Positions 1 to 6,399 are shown, counted from the stretch's first letter. The stretch: 7,754 bases of DNA from Neisseriales bacterium (GCA_008017145.1 SSGY01000063.1:1-7754); one strand, 5' to 3'. A program made the numbers and translations. Notes: a model not told the origin generated them from the sequence alone.

Positions 1-399
1 ATTATCAACTAACTGTATTACCAAGAACAATTCTTTGCTAGTACAGATGGTATGACTACCATAAAAGCGTGCTAAATCAATAAAACCAATTCCACGTACT
101 TCAATAAAGCCACGTCCAAATTCTTGTGGTGCACTTAGGATAACTTGGTTATCCGTTAGTTGTCCAGCAACCAGATCGTCACAAATCAGGCGGTGTCCAC
201 GGTCAATTAGTTCTAATCCCAGTTCGCTTTTACCAACGCCACTTTTGCCGATAATGACAATACCACGGTCAAAGATTTCAAAGGCAATTCCGTGGTGAGC
301 TAATGAGTCTTGAGTTGATTTCACGTTGCTCTTTGGTATCCAACGCGGTGTGTCATTAAATAATTCTTGCTGCAGTTGCTCATTCTGGGCGTTGTCCAT
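1..399 (-). CDS. hprK: Short HPr kinase/phosphorylase-like protein, 3' end outside the window
   Basis: Known family role: HPr kinase/phosphorylase phosphorylates, and dephosphorylates by phosphorolysis, a serine of the PTS carrier HPr. The 133 visible residues show the catalytic-domain hallmarks. A His-Gly pair (36-38) aligns with the conserved HG before the P-loop. The Walker A motif GKSGVGKS is at 51-58, RGHRLICDD at 68-75 carries the conserved Asp pair, and the family signature EVRGIGFIDL is at 100-109. The ATG at 397-399 is the only plausible start, because an in-frame TAG lies at 412-414. The protein therefore lacks the roughly 130-residue N-terminal domain of classical HprK and begins with only about 35 Gln/Asn-rich residues, closer to the short alphaproteobacterial form. 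The start overlaps the end of rsfS by 20 nt and has no convincing Shine-Dalgarno, so coupled translation is likely. The C-terminal part, including the K-loop region, is off the window. Family assignment is firm; HPr as substrate is inference. Confidence 0.85.
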   Translation of the reverse strand, partial: MDNAQNEQLQQELFNDTPRWIPKSNVKSTQDSLAHHGIAFEIFDRGIVIIGKSGVGKSELGLELIDRGHRLICDDLVAGQLTDNQVILSAPQEFGRGFIEVRGIGFIDLARFYGSHTICTSKELFLVIQLVDN

Positions 400-715
400 T
401 CCAAAGGCTTTCTAAATCGTAATATGAGCGTACTTGAGGCAACATGATGTGAACCACTACATCGCCAGAGTCAACCAAGACCCATTCACCGCCAGCTTCT
501 CCTTCAACACCAACAATTTCAACATTATTTTTTTTGAATTCTTCAACGACATTATTAGCTAAAGACTTTACTTGACGGTTAGAGCTTCCAGTACAGACAA
601 TCATTTTACTAAAAAGCGGAGATAATTCCTGCGTATCAATCACGGCAATATTATCGCCTTTGATATCTTCCAATGCATTTACTGCAATTTTACTAATTTC
701 TTCGGGTGTAAGCAT
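380..715 (-). CDS. rsfS: Ribosomal silencing factor RsfS
   Basis: RsfS (formerly YbeB/Iojap) binds ribosomal protein L14 on the large subunit and blocks joining of the subunits, lowering translation in stationary phase or starvation. The 111-residue length is typical. The diagnostic C-terminal half is intact: GEWVLVDSGDVVVHIM at 76-91 and YYDLESLW at 98-105. The ATG start is preceded by a good AAGGA about 6 nt upstream, located inside the end of nadD, whose stop codon directly abuts this start. The nadD-rsfS pairing is common in bacteria. Here the next gene is an hprK-like gene rather than the usual rlmH. Nothing in the protein looks degraded. Confidence 0.96.
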   Translation of the reverse strand: MLTPEEISKIAVNALEDIKGDNIAVIDTQELSPLFSKMIVCTGSSNRQVKSLANNVVEEFKKNNVEIVGVEGEAGGEWVLVDSGDVVVHIMLPQVRSYYDLESLWNGQRPE

Positions 716-1351
716 TTAAATTCCTTTATAGAGCTTATGTTGAATAATATACTGATAAATTTCGGGCTCCAGCCACTGTGAAAACTTATCATTGTTATGG
801 CAAGCTTGCCTGATGGCTGTTGATGATACTTCAATTGGTGTAAAATCAGTAAAAATTATTTGCCCATAAGGCTTAGAATCATCAATTTGGTTTACGATCA
901 AGGGCTGTACTAGCGTATTTAGCTCATGTGACATTTTATTTAGGTCGTATTCTGGGCGCATTGCAACAATAAAATTGCTCAGCGTAAATAACTCTTGCCA
1001 ATGATGCCAGCTGTCAATGCTAATAAATGAATCACCACCAACAATGAAAAAAATTACCTCATTCTCAGGCATTGCAGCACGTAGACGCTTGAGTGTGAAA
1101 TAACTCGGACTATACTCATTCAAATGAGTTTCACTTAATTCTAAATCAAGCTGGCTTGGGTATTTATCACAAATTATTTGTAACATCTCAAGCCGTTGCT
1201 CTAGTGTCGCTATAGGTGGTGCTTTATAATCAGGGACACCATTTAAAGGCATTAGGCTAGCTTTTGCCTGTAAATGATCACTAACATGACGTGCCAGCGC
1301 AATATGACCAATATGCACCGGATCAAAAGTACCGCCTAACAGAATTTTCAT
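716..1351 (-). CDS. nadD: Nicotinate-nucleotide adenylyltransferase NadD
   Basis: NadD transfers AMP from ATP to nicotinate mononucleotide, giving deamido-NAD, the penultimate step of cytosolic NAD synthesis. The 211-residue protein has the nucleotidyltransferase signature GGTFDPVHIGH at 6-16, a GGDSF segment at 105-109, the C-terminal SSTAIR motif at 176-181 and the family-typical ending around WLEPEIYQYI at 193-202. The ATG follows the purF TAG with no gap. A GGAG about 11 nt upstream lies within the purF 3' end. One local oddity: where the family usually reads PSYTxxTL in the substrate-binding helix, this protein reads PSYFTL (82-87), so two residues appear to be missing. Overall the enzyme looks complete and functional. 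Confidence 0.95.
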   Translation of the reverse strand: MKILLGGTFDPVHIGHIALARHVSDHLQAKASLMPLNGVPDYKAPPIATLEQRLEMLQIICDKYPSQLDLELSETHLNEYSPSYFTLKRLRAAMPENEVIFFIVGGDSFISIDSWHHWQELFTLSNFIVAMRPEYDLNKMSHELNTLVQPLIVNQIDDSKPYGQIIFTDFTPIEVSSTAIRQACHNNDKFSQWLEPEIYQYIIQHKLYKGI

Positions 1352-2812
1352 CTAGTGATTAACTCCATTCGCTAGATTTTGCAAAAACTCCTCATTTATA
1401 TCGCCACTGATATAATTACCATCAAAACACGATGCTTCAAAGTTAACTAATTTAGGGTTTATTTCGTGTAGGCATTGCTTAAAGTCGGCTAATTCCTGAT
1501 AAATCACGGCATCAGCACCAATTTCAACCGCAACCTCTTCATCACTTTTATCATGTCCAATTAGCTGGGTATAAACTGGCATATCAACACCATAGACACT
1601 CGAGTAACAAATCTTAGGAGCTGCGGACGCAAGATAAACTCGCTTTGCTCCTGCATTACGCGCAATTTTAATGATCTCTCGTGAAGTGTTGCCACGTACA
1701 ATGGAAGTGTCAACTAAGAGCACGTTTTTATTTTTAAATTCGAGGCTAATCGGACTTAGGCGGTTAATCACGCTGGTTTGAAATTGTTCTGAGTCATGGC
1801 TAGCTTTATCATTACCAATCAGATGATTTTTAACAAATCCTTCCTGATAAGGCTTACCAAGTCCTTCAGCAGTGGCAATTGCTACTGCACGGGTAATATC
1901 CGGTACAGGAATTACCACATCAATTTCAAGGCGTGGAAATTTAGTCAGGATAGTTTTTGCCAAATATTTCCCCATTGCTTGACGTGCTGATTGTATTGGA
2001 ATATGTTCCATAATTGAATCTGAACGTGCTAAATAGGCGTATTCAAAAATACAAATATTCAGACTTGGATTATCATGACATGACTTGGAAAAGATCTTAC
2101 CATCAAGAGTGATAATTACGGCTTCGCCAGGCTCAATATCTCGAATTAATTGAAAACCATTAATGTTTAGTGTACAACTTTCAGATGCCAGCATGTAGGT
2201 TGTGAATCCATCTAACGATTCTTTTTTACCTAATACCAGCGGTCGGATACCAAACGGATCCCGAAAGCCAATTAAACCATAATCAGCAATCAAGCTTACT
2301 ACGGCATAACCGCCAGCTAAGCGGTTGTTTAATTGATAGATTGCTTTAAAAATTTTGTCATTACTCAATTCACTATCAACAGTTAGCTTTTGTAATTCAT
2401 GAGCAAATGCATTGGTTAATACTTCAGAATCAGAACGTGTGCGCACATGACGATGGTTGCGGTTAAGCACTTCATTGCGTAATTGCTCAGTATTGGTTAG
2501 ATTACCATTGTGTGCCAGCATTATCCCAAAGGGTGAATTTACGTAAAATGGATGTGCCTGTTCCGGATCATCTGCTGAACCTGCCGTTGGATAACGAACG
2601 TGACCGATTCCAGCATTTCCAACCAAATAATTTAGATCTTCTTGCCCGATTACTTGCGAAATTAAGCCAATCCCTTTGCGCAGATACATTAAATTACCAT
2701 CCATGGTTGCCATTCCGGCAGCTTGTTGTCCACGATGCTGAACTCCATTGAGCGCATTGTAGAGTAATTTATTGATCGGGTAGTTAGCTACAACGCCTAC
2801 GATTCCACACAT
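1352..2812 (-). CDS. purF: Amidophosphoribosyltransferase PurF with altered PRPP-binding loops
   Basis: PurF makes 5-phosphoribosylamine from PRPP and glutamine, the committing step of purine synthesis. The 486-residue protein aligns along its whole length with the proteobacterial enzyme. The N-terminal Ntn-hydrolase glutaminase domain is intact: nucleophile Cys2 after the initiator Met, HVRYPT with Arg73, HNGNLTN with Asn102-Gly103, and RSDSE with Asp128. The C-terminal phosphoribosyltransferase domain keeps CIFEYAYLARSDS, GFVKN (325-329) and the SAAPKICYSSVYGVDMP stretch. However, the flexible loop that usually reads RTFIxPGQ is NDKASHDS here (334-341), with no length change. The PRPP loop that is normally DDSIVRGTTS reads DTSIVRGNTS (368-377). 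Both are in frame and show no sign of a frameshift. The gene follows cvpA by 1 nt. Family is certain; full catalytic competence is not. Confidence 0.93.
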   Translation of the reverse strand: MCGIVGVVANYPINKLLYNALNGVQHRGQQAAGMATMDGNLMYLRKGIGLISQVIGQEDLNYLVGNAGIGHVRYPTAGSADDPEQAHPFYVNSPFGIMLAHNGNLTNTEQLRNEVLNRNHRHVRTRSDSEVLTNAFAHELQKLTVDSELSNDKIFKAIYQLNNRLAGGYAVVSLIADYGLIGFRDPFGIRPLVLGKKESLDGFTTYMLASESCTLNINGFQLIRDIEPGEAVIITLDGKIFSKSCHDNPSLNICIFEYAYLARSDSIMEHIPIQSARQAMGKYLAKTILTKFPRLEIDVVIPVPDITRAVAIATAEGLGKPYQEGFVKNHLIGNDKASHDSEQFQTSVINRLSPISLEFKNKNVLLVDTSIVRGNTSREIIKIARNAGAKRVYLASAAPKICYSSVYGVDMPVYTQLIGHDKSDEEVAVEIGADAVIYQELADFKQCLHEINPKLVNFEASCFDGNYISGDINEEFLQNLANGVNH

Positions 2813-2813
2813 A

Positions 2814-3374
2814 TTATTTTTTTCCTAAATTTGATGATTCATGAGCAATATAGTTTGCTGCTTCGTGTCCAATTTCCTGATTAATATTTTTGATACGCTC
2901 CGGAATAGCATTGACTATCATGGTCATAGTTGGGATTAAGATTGGGCTAAACCATGATTTTTGCCAGCTATGCGTTTTGTCAAAATTAAACATTTCCATT
3001 ACGATTATTAGTAATGCTCCAATAATAAGTCCACGTATAATGCCAAAAACTGCGCCAAGTGCGTAGTTTAATCCACCAAGACCCGAGCTGTGAATGATTT
3101 TATGAAAAATAATTTTTATCAGTGTAATTATAAGGGCAACAGCTAAGAACGCTATTAAATAACTAAGTAAAGAACGTAAAAGTGAATTGCTGACAACTTT
3201 GGGAATAAAGTGCTCAATAAGCTCGGAATAGTTACGAACTACGAATAAGGCAATGAACCATGTACTAATTGATAAAAGCTCGGCAACACCACCACGGAAA
3301 ATTGCCAAGAGCATAGAAATCAAGATGATTATGCCAAAGACAAAATCATAATTAGATAATTGTAATGACAACAT
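2814..3374 (-). CDS. cvpA: CvpA family inner-membrane protein
   Basis: CvpA is a small inner-membrane protein named for its requirement in colicin V production in E. coli and more recently linked to envelope stress tolerance; its molecular activity is not settled. The 186 residues show four hydrophobic segments at about 10-26, 31-47, 66-92 and 102-126. Family-typical motifs are FRGGVAELLS at 26-35 after the first helix and GLGGLNYALGAVFGIIRG at 98-115. The C-terminal 50 residues are soluble and end in a Lys pair. The ATG lies 1 nt after the dedD stop, with a GGA/AGG purine stretch just upstream. The position directly before purF is the conserved proteobacterial arrangement. Confidence 0.92.
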   Translation of the reverse strand: MLSLQLSNYDFVFGIIILISMLLAIFRGGVAELLSISTWFIALFVVRNYSELIEHFIPKVVSNSLLRSLLSYLIAFLAVALIITLIKIIFHKIIHSSGLGGLNYALGAVFGIIRGLIIGALLIIVMEMFNFDKTHSWQKSWFSPILIPTMTMIVNAIPERIKNINQEIGHEAANYIAHESSNLGKK

Positions 3375-3375
3375 C

Positions 3376-4212
3376 CTAATTTCCGGTTACTATTCCGCTA
3401 TATCCTTCACCGCTAATACTTTGTAGTTTTTGCTCCGCACTGCTGCGATCAAAAGGTCCGGCACGTAAGCGGTACAAAGTTCCTTTAGCAGTTTGAATCG
3501 GCTTGATGGTTGCATTAATTCCGTGTGCCGCGAGTGTTTGTTGCAAAGCCTGAGCTTTATCCTGTGAGCTAAGTGCTGCAAACTGGATATAACTGGATTT
3601 ACCTGTCGAGCTACTAGTAGTGTTTTTTACTTTGGGTACTGGAGCTGCAGTTGTCGTGGTGTCATCACTACTTTGGCTATCCCCAATAGCATCCAGAATA
3701 TCAGCTGGATTAACGGCAGCCTTTTTAACCTTAGCTTTAGGTTTTTCAGTATTTAATTCAACGCTTTTAGTTGTTTGTGGCGTTTGCGAAATAGTTCCTT
3801 GTAGTGGTAAGCTATGTTTATTTTCAGTGCTTACTACACCAGCTTTAAAGCCATTTCCTGAGTTAGCAGGAGCTGCAGCAACTGTGGTCGCTGTATTTAG
3901 TGTTGATTCAGAAGGTTTAATTGCTGCAATTGTTGCCGAAGATGTGACTGGTGCTGAAGCATTGGTCATCGTAGCAAGCGGTGCACTTGCATTATGGTTG
4001 GCATTGGCAAGGGTAGCAGATGCATCATTCTTTATCTCAACTACTTCAGGGTTAATCGGAATAGGTTTTACTTTAGCGGTCACATTGAGTAAAACAACCA
4101 AAGCAAAAAAGAGTAGGACAATGCTACCGATTAAGCGATGACGTGATTTACGCTTAGCATCTTCAGTGATTTTAATTATGTTACTTTTATTATGAGTATA
4201 TTTGGGTTGCAT
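3376..4212 (-). CDS. dedD: DedD-like SPOR-domain protein
   Basis: This is a bitopic inner-membrane protein expected at the division site. A short basic N-terminus (KRKSRHR at 20-26) precedes one membrane segment (about 27-45). A long Ala/Thr/Ser/Asn/Pro-rich linker (about 50-200, with NASAP repeated at 74-78 and 84-88) follows, and then a C-terminal SPOR domain (about 206-277). SPOR is recognisable from SSYIQFAALSSQDKAQAL at 206-223 and YRLRAGPF at 247-254. SPOR domains bind peptidoglycan strands lacking stem peptides at the septum. Assignment to DedD rather than FtsN rests on the folC-dedD-cvpA-purF order, since linker sequence is not conserved. The start abuts the folC stop with no gap, and an AAAGG lies about 11 nt upstream. 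The low-complexity linker creates a long antisense open frame that is not a gene. Confidence 0.88.
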   Translation of the reverse strand: MQPKYTHNKSNIIKITEDAKRKSRHRLIGSIVLLFFALVVLLNVTAKVKPIPINPEVVEIKNDASATLANANHNASAPLATMTNASAPVTSSATIAAIKPSESTLNTATTVAAAPANSGNGFKAGVVSTENKHSLPLQGTISQTPQTTKSVELNTEKPKAKVKKAAVNPADILDAIGDSQSSDDTTTTAAPVPKVKNTTSSSTGKSSYIQFAALSSQDKAQALQQTLAAHGINATIKPIQTAKGTLYRLRAGPFDRSSAEQKLQSISGEGYSGIVTGN

Positions 4213-5481
4213 CTATTTTCTAACCTTTTCGATTGCCTTATATGCACTTTCGACTACTAAAAATGAACCAAAGCACACCATTCTATCTTCACTATTTAAT
4301 TGCTGATAGCACAGTTCAGTAGCGGATTCAATATCTGAATTGATAATTATGTTTTTACTGTTTACGCCATTGCGGATTAATTCTTGAACCAGTTGTTCTA
4401 TCTTGGCGCTACGCTCCGAGTTAATTGGTGCAATATACCAAGCATCAAAATCTTGACTGCAGCTGGTAATTATTTGTGCCCAGTCTTTATCCTCTGCAAT
4501 ACCAAATACTGCAAAATTACGCCGAGCAAAGTGTAATTTTAACATATTTTGGCGTAGTGACTCAATTGCTTGTGGATTGTGCGCGGTATCAAAGACGATC
4601 TGTGGTGTTCCTGGTAGAACTTGAAAGCGTCCAAAAAGCTTGGTTTGCAGCAACCCATTTTTAATTTGAGCGCTGGTGAGCGGAAATTTATCACGTAATT
4701 TATATAGAGCTGACAAGGCTAGAGCTGCATTTTGCACTTGTTCTTCGCCACGTAAGCTTGGATAGGGTAAACTATATAGTTTTTGTTCTTGGCAGCTAAA
4801 ATCCCAGCTCTGTGCATTTTTTTTATAACTAAATTCATGATTAAGACGCATAAAATCAGCATTAATTTGTTTTGCATAATTGATAACTGATTGTGGAATT
4901 TCACTACTTCCAAACAAGGCTGGTTTCTTTGCTCGATAGATATGGGCTTTTTGTAAGCCAATAGTTTCAATATCTGCGCCAAGTAGTTGACAATGATCCA
5001 TAGCAACCGTGCTAATTATTGAAACATCAGGCTCAAATAAATTAGTCACGTCGTCACGCCCACCAATTCCAACTTCAACCACGGCGATTTCAATTTTGTG
5101 TTTAGCAAAAATTAAGTGACTTGCCAAAGTAAAAGTTTTAAATAGACCAAAATTGTACGAGGTTGCATTAATTACTTGTTCTAATGCCTCAGTTAAATCA
5201 CTGTCACTAACTGGCTGGTTGTTAATTGCGATTCGCTCATTGTATTCAAAAACATGTGGGGAAGTAAAAGTTCCGACTTTATAACCAGCAATGTTTAAAA
5301 TAGTACTTAAATATGCACAAGTTGAACCTTTGCCATTTGTTCCGCCAACCAGAATTATTGGATAATTGGGCTTGATTTGTAGTATATCAATCGTTTCAAG
5401 TATATGCTGTTTTGTGTCTGCAAAATTTGATGCGCTAATTAAATGTTGAATTAGGGCATGCTTTTGATCTACTTGCGCCAT
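4213..5481 (-). CDS. folC: Bifunctional dihydrofolate/folylpolyglutamate synthase FolC
   Basis: FolC adds glutamate to dihydropteroate and extends the poly-glutamate tail of folates, an ATP-dependent Mur-ligase-type reaction in the cytosol. The 422-residue length is normal. Motifs in order are the P-loop GGTNGKGST at 46-54, SPHVFEYNERI at 74-84, EVGIGGRDDVTN at 136-147, MDHCQLLG at 161-168, KAHIYR at 178-183 (the Lys corresponds to the carbamylated Lys of the family), GRFQVL at 284-289 and DTAHNP at 298-303. In the third motif the usual GGRLDATN has Asp for Leu and Val for Ala, while the key Asp and Asn remain. The start overlaps the end of the upstream membrane-protein gene by 13 nt and has only a weak GAGA-type ribosome site, pointing to translational coupling. 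Confidence 0.96.
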   Translation of the reverse strand: MAQVDQKHALIQHLISASNFADTKQHILETIDILQIKPNYPIILVGGTNGKGSTCAYLSTILNIAGYKVGTFTSPHVFEYNERIAINNQPVSDSDLTEALEQVINATSYNFGLFKTFTLASHLIFAKHKIEIAVVEVGIGGRDDVTNLFEPDVSIISTVAMDHCQLLGADIETIGLQKAHIYRAKKPALFGSSEIPQSVINYAKQINADFMRLNHEFSYKKNAQSWDFSCQEQKLYSLPYPSLRGEEQVQNAALALSALYKLRDKFPLTSAQIKNGLLQTKLFGRFQVLPGTPQIVFDTAHNPQAIESLRQNMLKLHFARRNFAVFGIAEDKDWAQIITSCSQDFDAWYIAPINSERSAKIEQLVQELIRNGVNSKNIIINSDIESATELCYQQLNSEDRMVCFGSFLVVESAYKAIEKVRK

Positions 5482-5879
5482 TTGATTTGTCTCATAAGTT
5501 GCTTAAATGCAGCTGGAGATACAGCATCATAAAAGACGATTAAGGTTTTTATCTGTTGATTAATTTTCATACTAATTACTATAGCATAAGCGGCAATATG
5601 ATTTAGTTGCTGAATTTCCATAAGGCTGGTGATTTGCTGTTGCCAACTGATTGTGCTATTGATATCAGTTAATAGATCACACTGAGTAATTCGTTCATGA
5701 AAATAAGTAAACACATTATACGCCGCCCAAATAATGACGCTGCTGACAATCAACAAACGATACCAAAGCGAAACATTAGCCTGAGAACTAAGGATACATA
5801 CTGCGATAGTGAATGTCGCTATAGTTGCTAAAATAAATTTAGATACCGTAAGTTTTAAACTGATTAAGCGTTGATCCAT
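5469..5879 (-). CDS. Small two-helix membrane protein, YgfX/CptA-like
   Basis: Function not established. The 136-residue protein has two closely spaced hydrophobic segments (about 14-31 and 39-57) joined by a short loop, then a roughly 75-residue presumably cytosolic part. The end carries a hydrophobic strand, IVFYDAVSPAAFKQLMRQIKW (114-134), whose Asp, Phe and terminal basic residues resemble the closing motif of the YgfX family. In E. coli YgfX (CptA) pairs with SdhE and was proposed as a membrane toxin acting on MreB/FtsZ. That link is family knowledge and the assignment here is tentative; no SdhE-like partner is visible. The ATG is the only start, since a TAG lies four codons upstream, yet there is no Shine-Dalgarno. 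It begins 17 nt after the preceding gene and overlaps folC by 13 nt. Confidence 0.6.
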   Translation of the reverse strand: MDQRLISLKLTVSKFILATIATFTIAVCILSSQANVSLWYRLLIVSSVIIWAAYNVFTYFHERITQCDLLTDINSTISWQQQITSLMEIQQLNHIAAYAIVISMKINQQIKTLIVFYDAVSPAAFKQLMRQIKWRK

Positions 5880-5896
5880 TTTAAGGGGCTACGAGG

Positions 5897-6280
5897 TTAA
5901 TGAATGGTATCTGAAGCTAATTCTTCGGTTTCATTGTCTGAACTGTCGTCATCTTCTGTTAAATCAATTAGGGTTGGTGAAATTTCAATGTCAAACCATT
6001 CCCAGAACATTTTTAGGCTTAACTCTTGTGGCCATAAATTTTGATCCTCAGACCATGAGGCTAATTCTAGTTGAAATAATGCTTCGTATACTTCATCAAC
6101 GTAAGCAACGCCATCTTCAATTTCGTTAATTTCAGGTATTAGGTAAGAGTTGCAATCAATTCTGATATTTGAAAGATCCAGTAGCGTTTCATTGCTGATG
6201 GCAAGGTTATTGTTAATCCAGTCCAGAAATGGTTGTTTTGGTTTAATTACTACGATAGAGCGTTCCACAACATAAAACAT
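5897..6280 (-). CDS. Small acidic hypothetical protein, first gene of the operon
   Basis: No function can be assigned. The 127-residue soluble protein has an N-terminal strand-like segment with a basic turn (VVIKPKQPFLDW, 10-21). A tryptophan-rich middle region follows (SWSEDQNLW 75-83, FWEWFDIEI 92-100). The strongly acidic, probably disordered tail (LTEDDDSSDNETEE, 107-120) comes last. The pattern is reminiscent of unnamed conserved proteins of beta/gammaproteobacteria, but I cannot name the family. I chose the ATG at 6278-6280 over an in-frame TTG five codons upstream, because AAGG sits 7 nt before the ATG and the TTG start would place that ribosome site inside the gene. It is the promoter-proximal gene of the leftward operon and diverges from ppk. 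Confidence 0.75.
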   Translation of the reverse strand: MFYVVERSIVVIKPKQPFLDWINNNLAISNETLLDLSNIRIDCNSYLIPEINEIEDGVAYVDEVYEALFQLELASWSEDQNLWPQELSLKMFWEWFDIEISPTLIDLTEDDDSSDNETEELASDTIH

Positions 6281-6287
6281 ATTCGTG

Positions 6288-6291
6288 CCTT
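6288..6291 (-). promoter_or_regulatory. Ribosome binding site that fixes the hypothetical gene start
   Basis: AAGG on the - strand, 7 nt before the ATG at 6278-6280. It supports that ATG over the upstream in-frame TTG at 6293-6295. Confidence 0.6.
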
Positions 6292-6311
6292 GCAATTTAG
6301 ATTAATCGGCA

Positions 6312-6342
6312 ATTATAACGGATTTAGTCCAGAAAGTGTTAC
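6312..6342 (-). promoter_or_regulatory. Predicted sigma-70 promoter of the leftward operon
   Basis: On the - strand a perfect TATAAT (6312-6317) lies about 31 nt upstream of the first gene's ATG. That leaves room for a short leader containing the AAGG ribosome site. The best -35 candidate is GTAACA (6337-6342, 4 of 6 matches to TTGACA) at a long 19-nt spacing, so the -35 is weak or absent. No other gap in the downstream nine-gene run is large enough for an ordinary intergenic promoter. Confidence 0.6.
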
Positions 6343-6350
6343 TTGTTTTA

Positions 6351-6359
6351 TGATAAAAT
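6351..6359 (+). promoter_or_regulatory. Possible extended -10 element for ppk
   Basis: TGATAAAAT on the + strand reads as an extended -10 (TGn followed by TAAAAT, 5 of 6 matches), 40 nt before the ppk ATG. No good -35 is seen at the expected distance. A second AT-rich candidate, TATAAA at 6373-6378, is nearer the gene. No convincing Pho box was seen. This is a weak call. Confidence 0.3.
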
Positions 6360-6387
6360 CTTACGACTTTGCTATAAAAATTGCTTT

Positions 6388-6391
6388 GGAG
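6388..6391 (+). promoter_or_regulatory. Ribosome binding site of ppk
   Basis: GGAG 8 nt before the ATG at 6400-6402, ideal spacing. It decides this start over an in-frame downstream ATG at codon 12. Confidence 0.7.
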
Positions 6392-6399
6392 ATTGTGCA

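Noticed and set aside
1775..1840. Compensated frameshift or sequencing error as the cause of the altered PurF loop
   Set aside because: The segment has the same length as E. coli PurF with flanking matches. One alternative frame is stopped at once and the other shows no RTFIxPGQ motif, so true substitution is more likely.
2512..2751. 79-codon + strand open frame antisense to purF, and a similar one at 1796-1990
   Set aside because: Both lie inside the conserved purF coding frame and look like shadow frames.
3620..4141. 173-codon + strand open frame antisense to dedD, rich in Ala, Val and Leu
   Set aside because: It mirrors the low-complexity Ala/Thr/Ser linker of the SPOR protein. It shows no domain and no conserved motif, and lies wholly inside a well-supported gene.
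4719..5006. 95-codon - strand frame inside folC, and others at 3390-3581 and 4476-4664
   Set aside because: They overlap folC or dedD in alternative frames. The annotated frames carry all the family motifs.
5880..5896. Terminator or internal promoter between the first two genes of the operon
   Set aside because: Only 17 nt, with no hairpin plus T-run and no promoter-like boxes.
6281..6399. DnaA boxes or a Pho box upstream of ppk
   Set aside because: No TTATNCACA-like or CTGTCAT-like repeats were found in the region.
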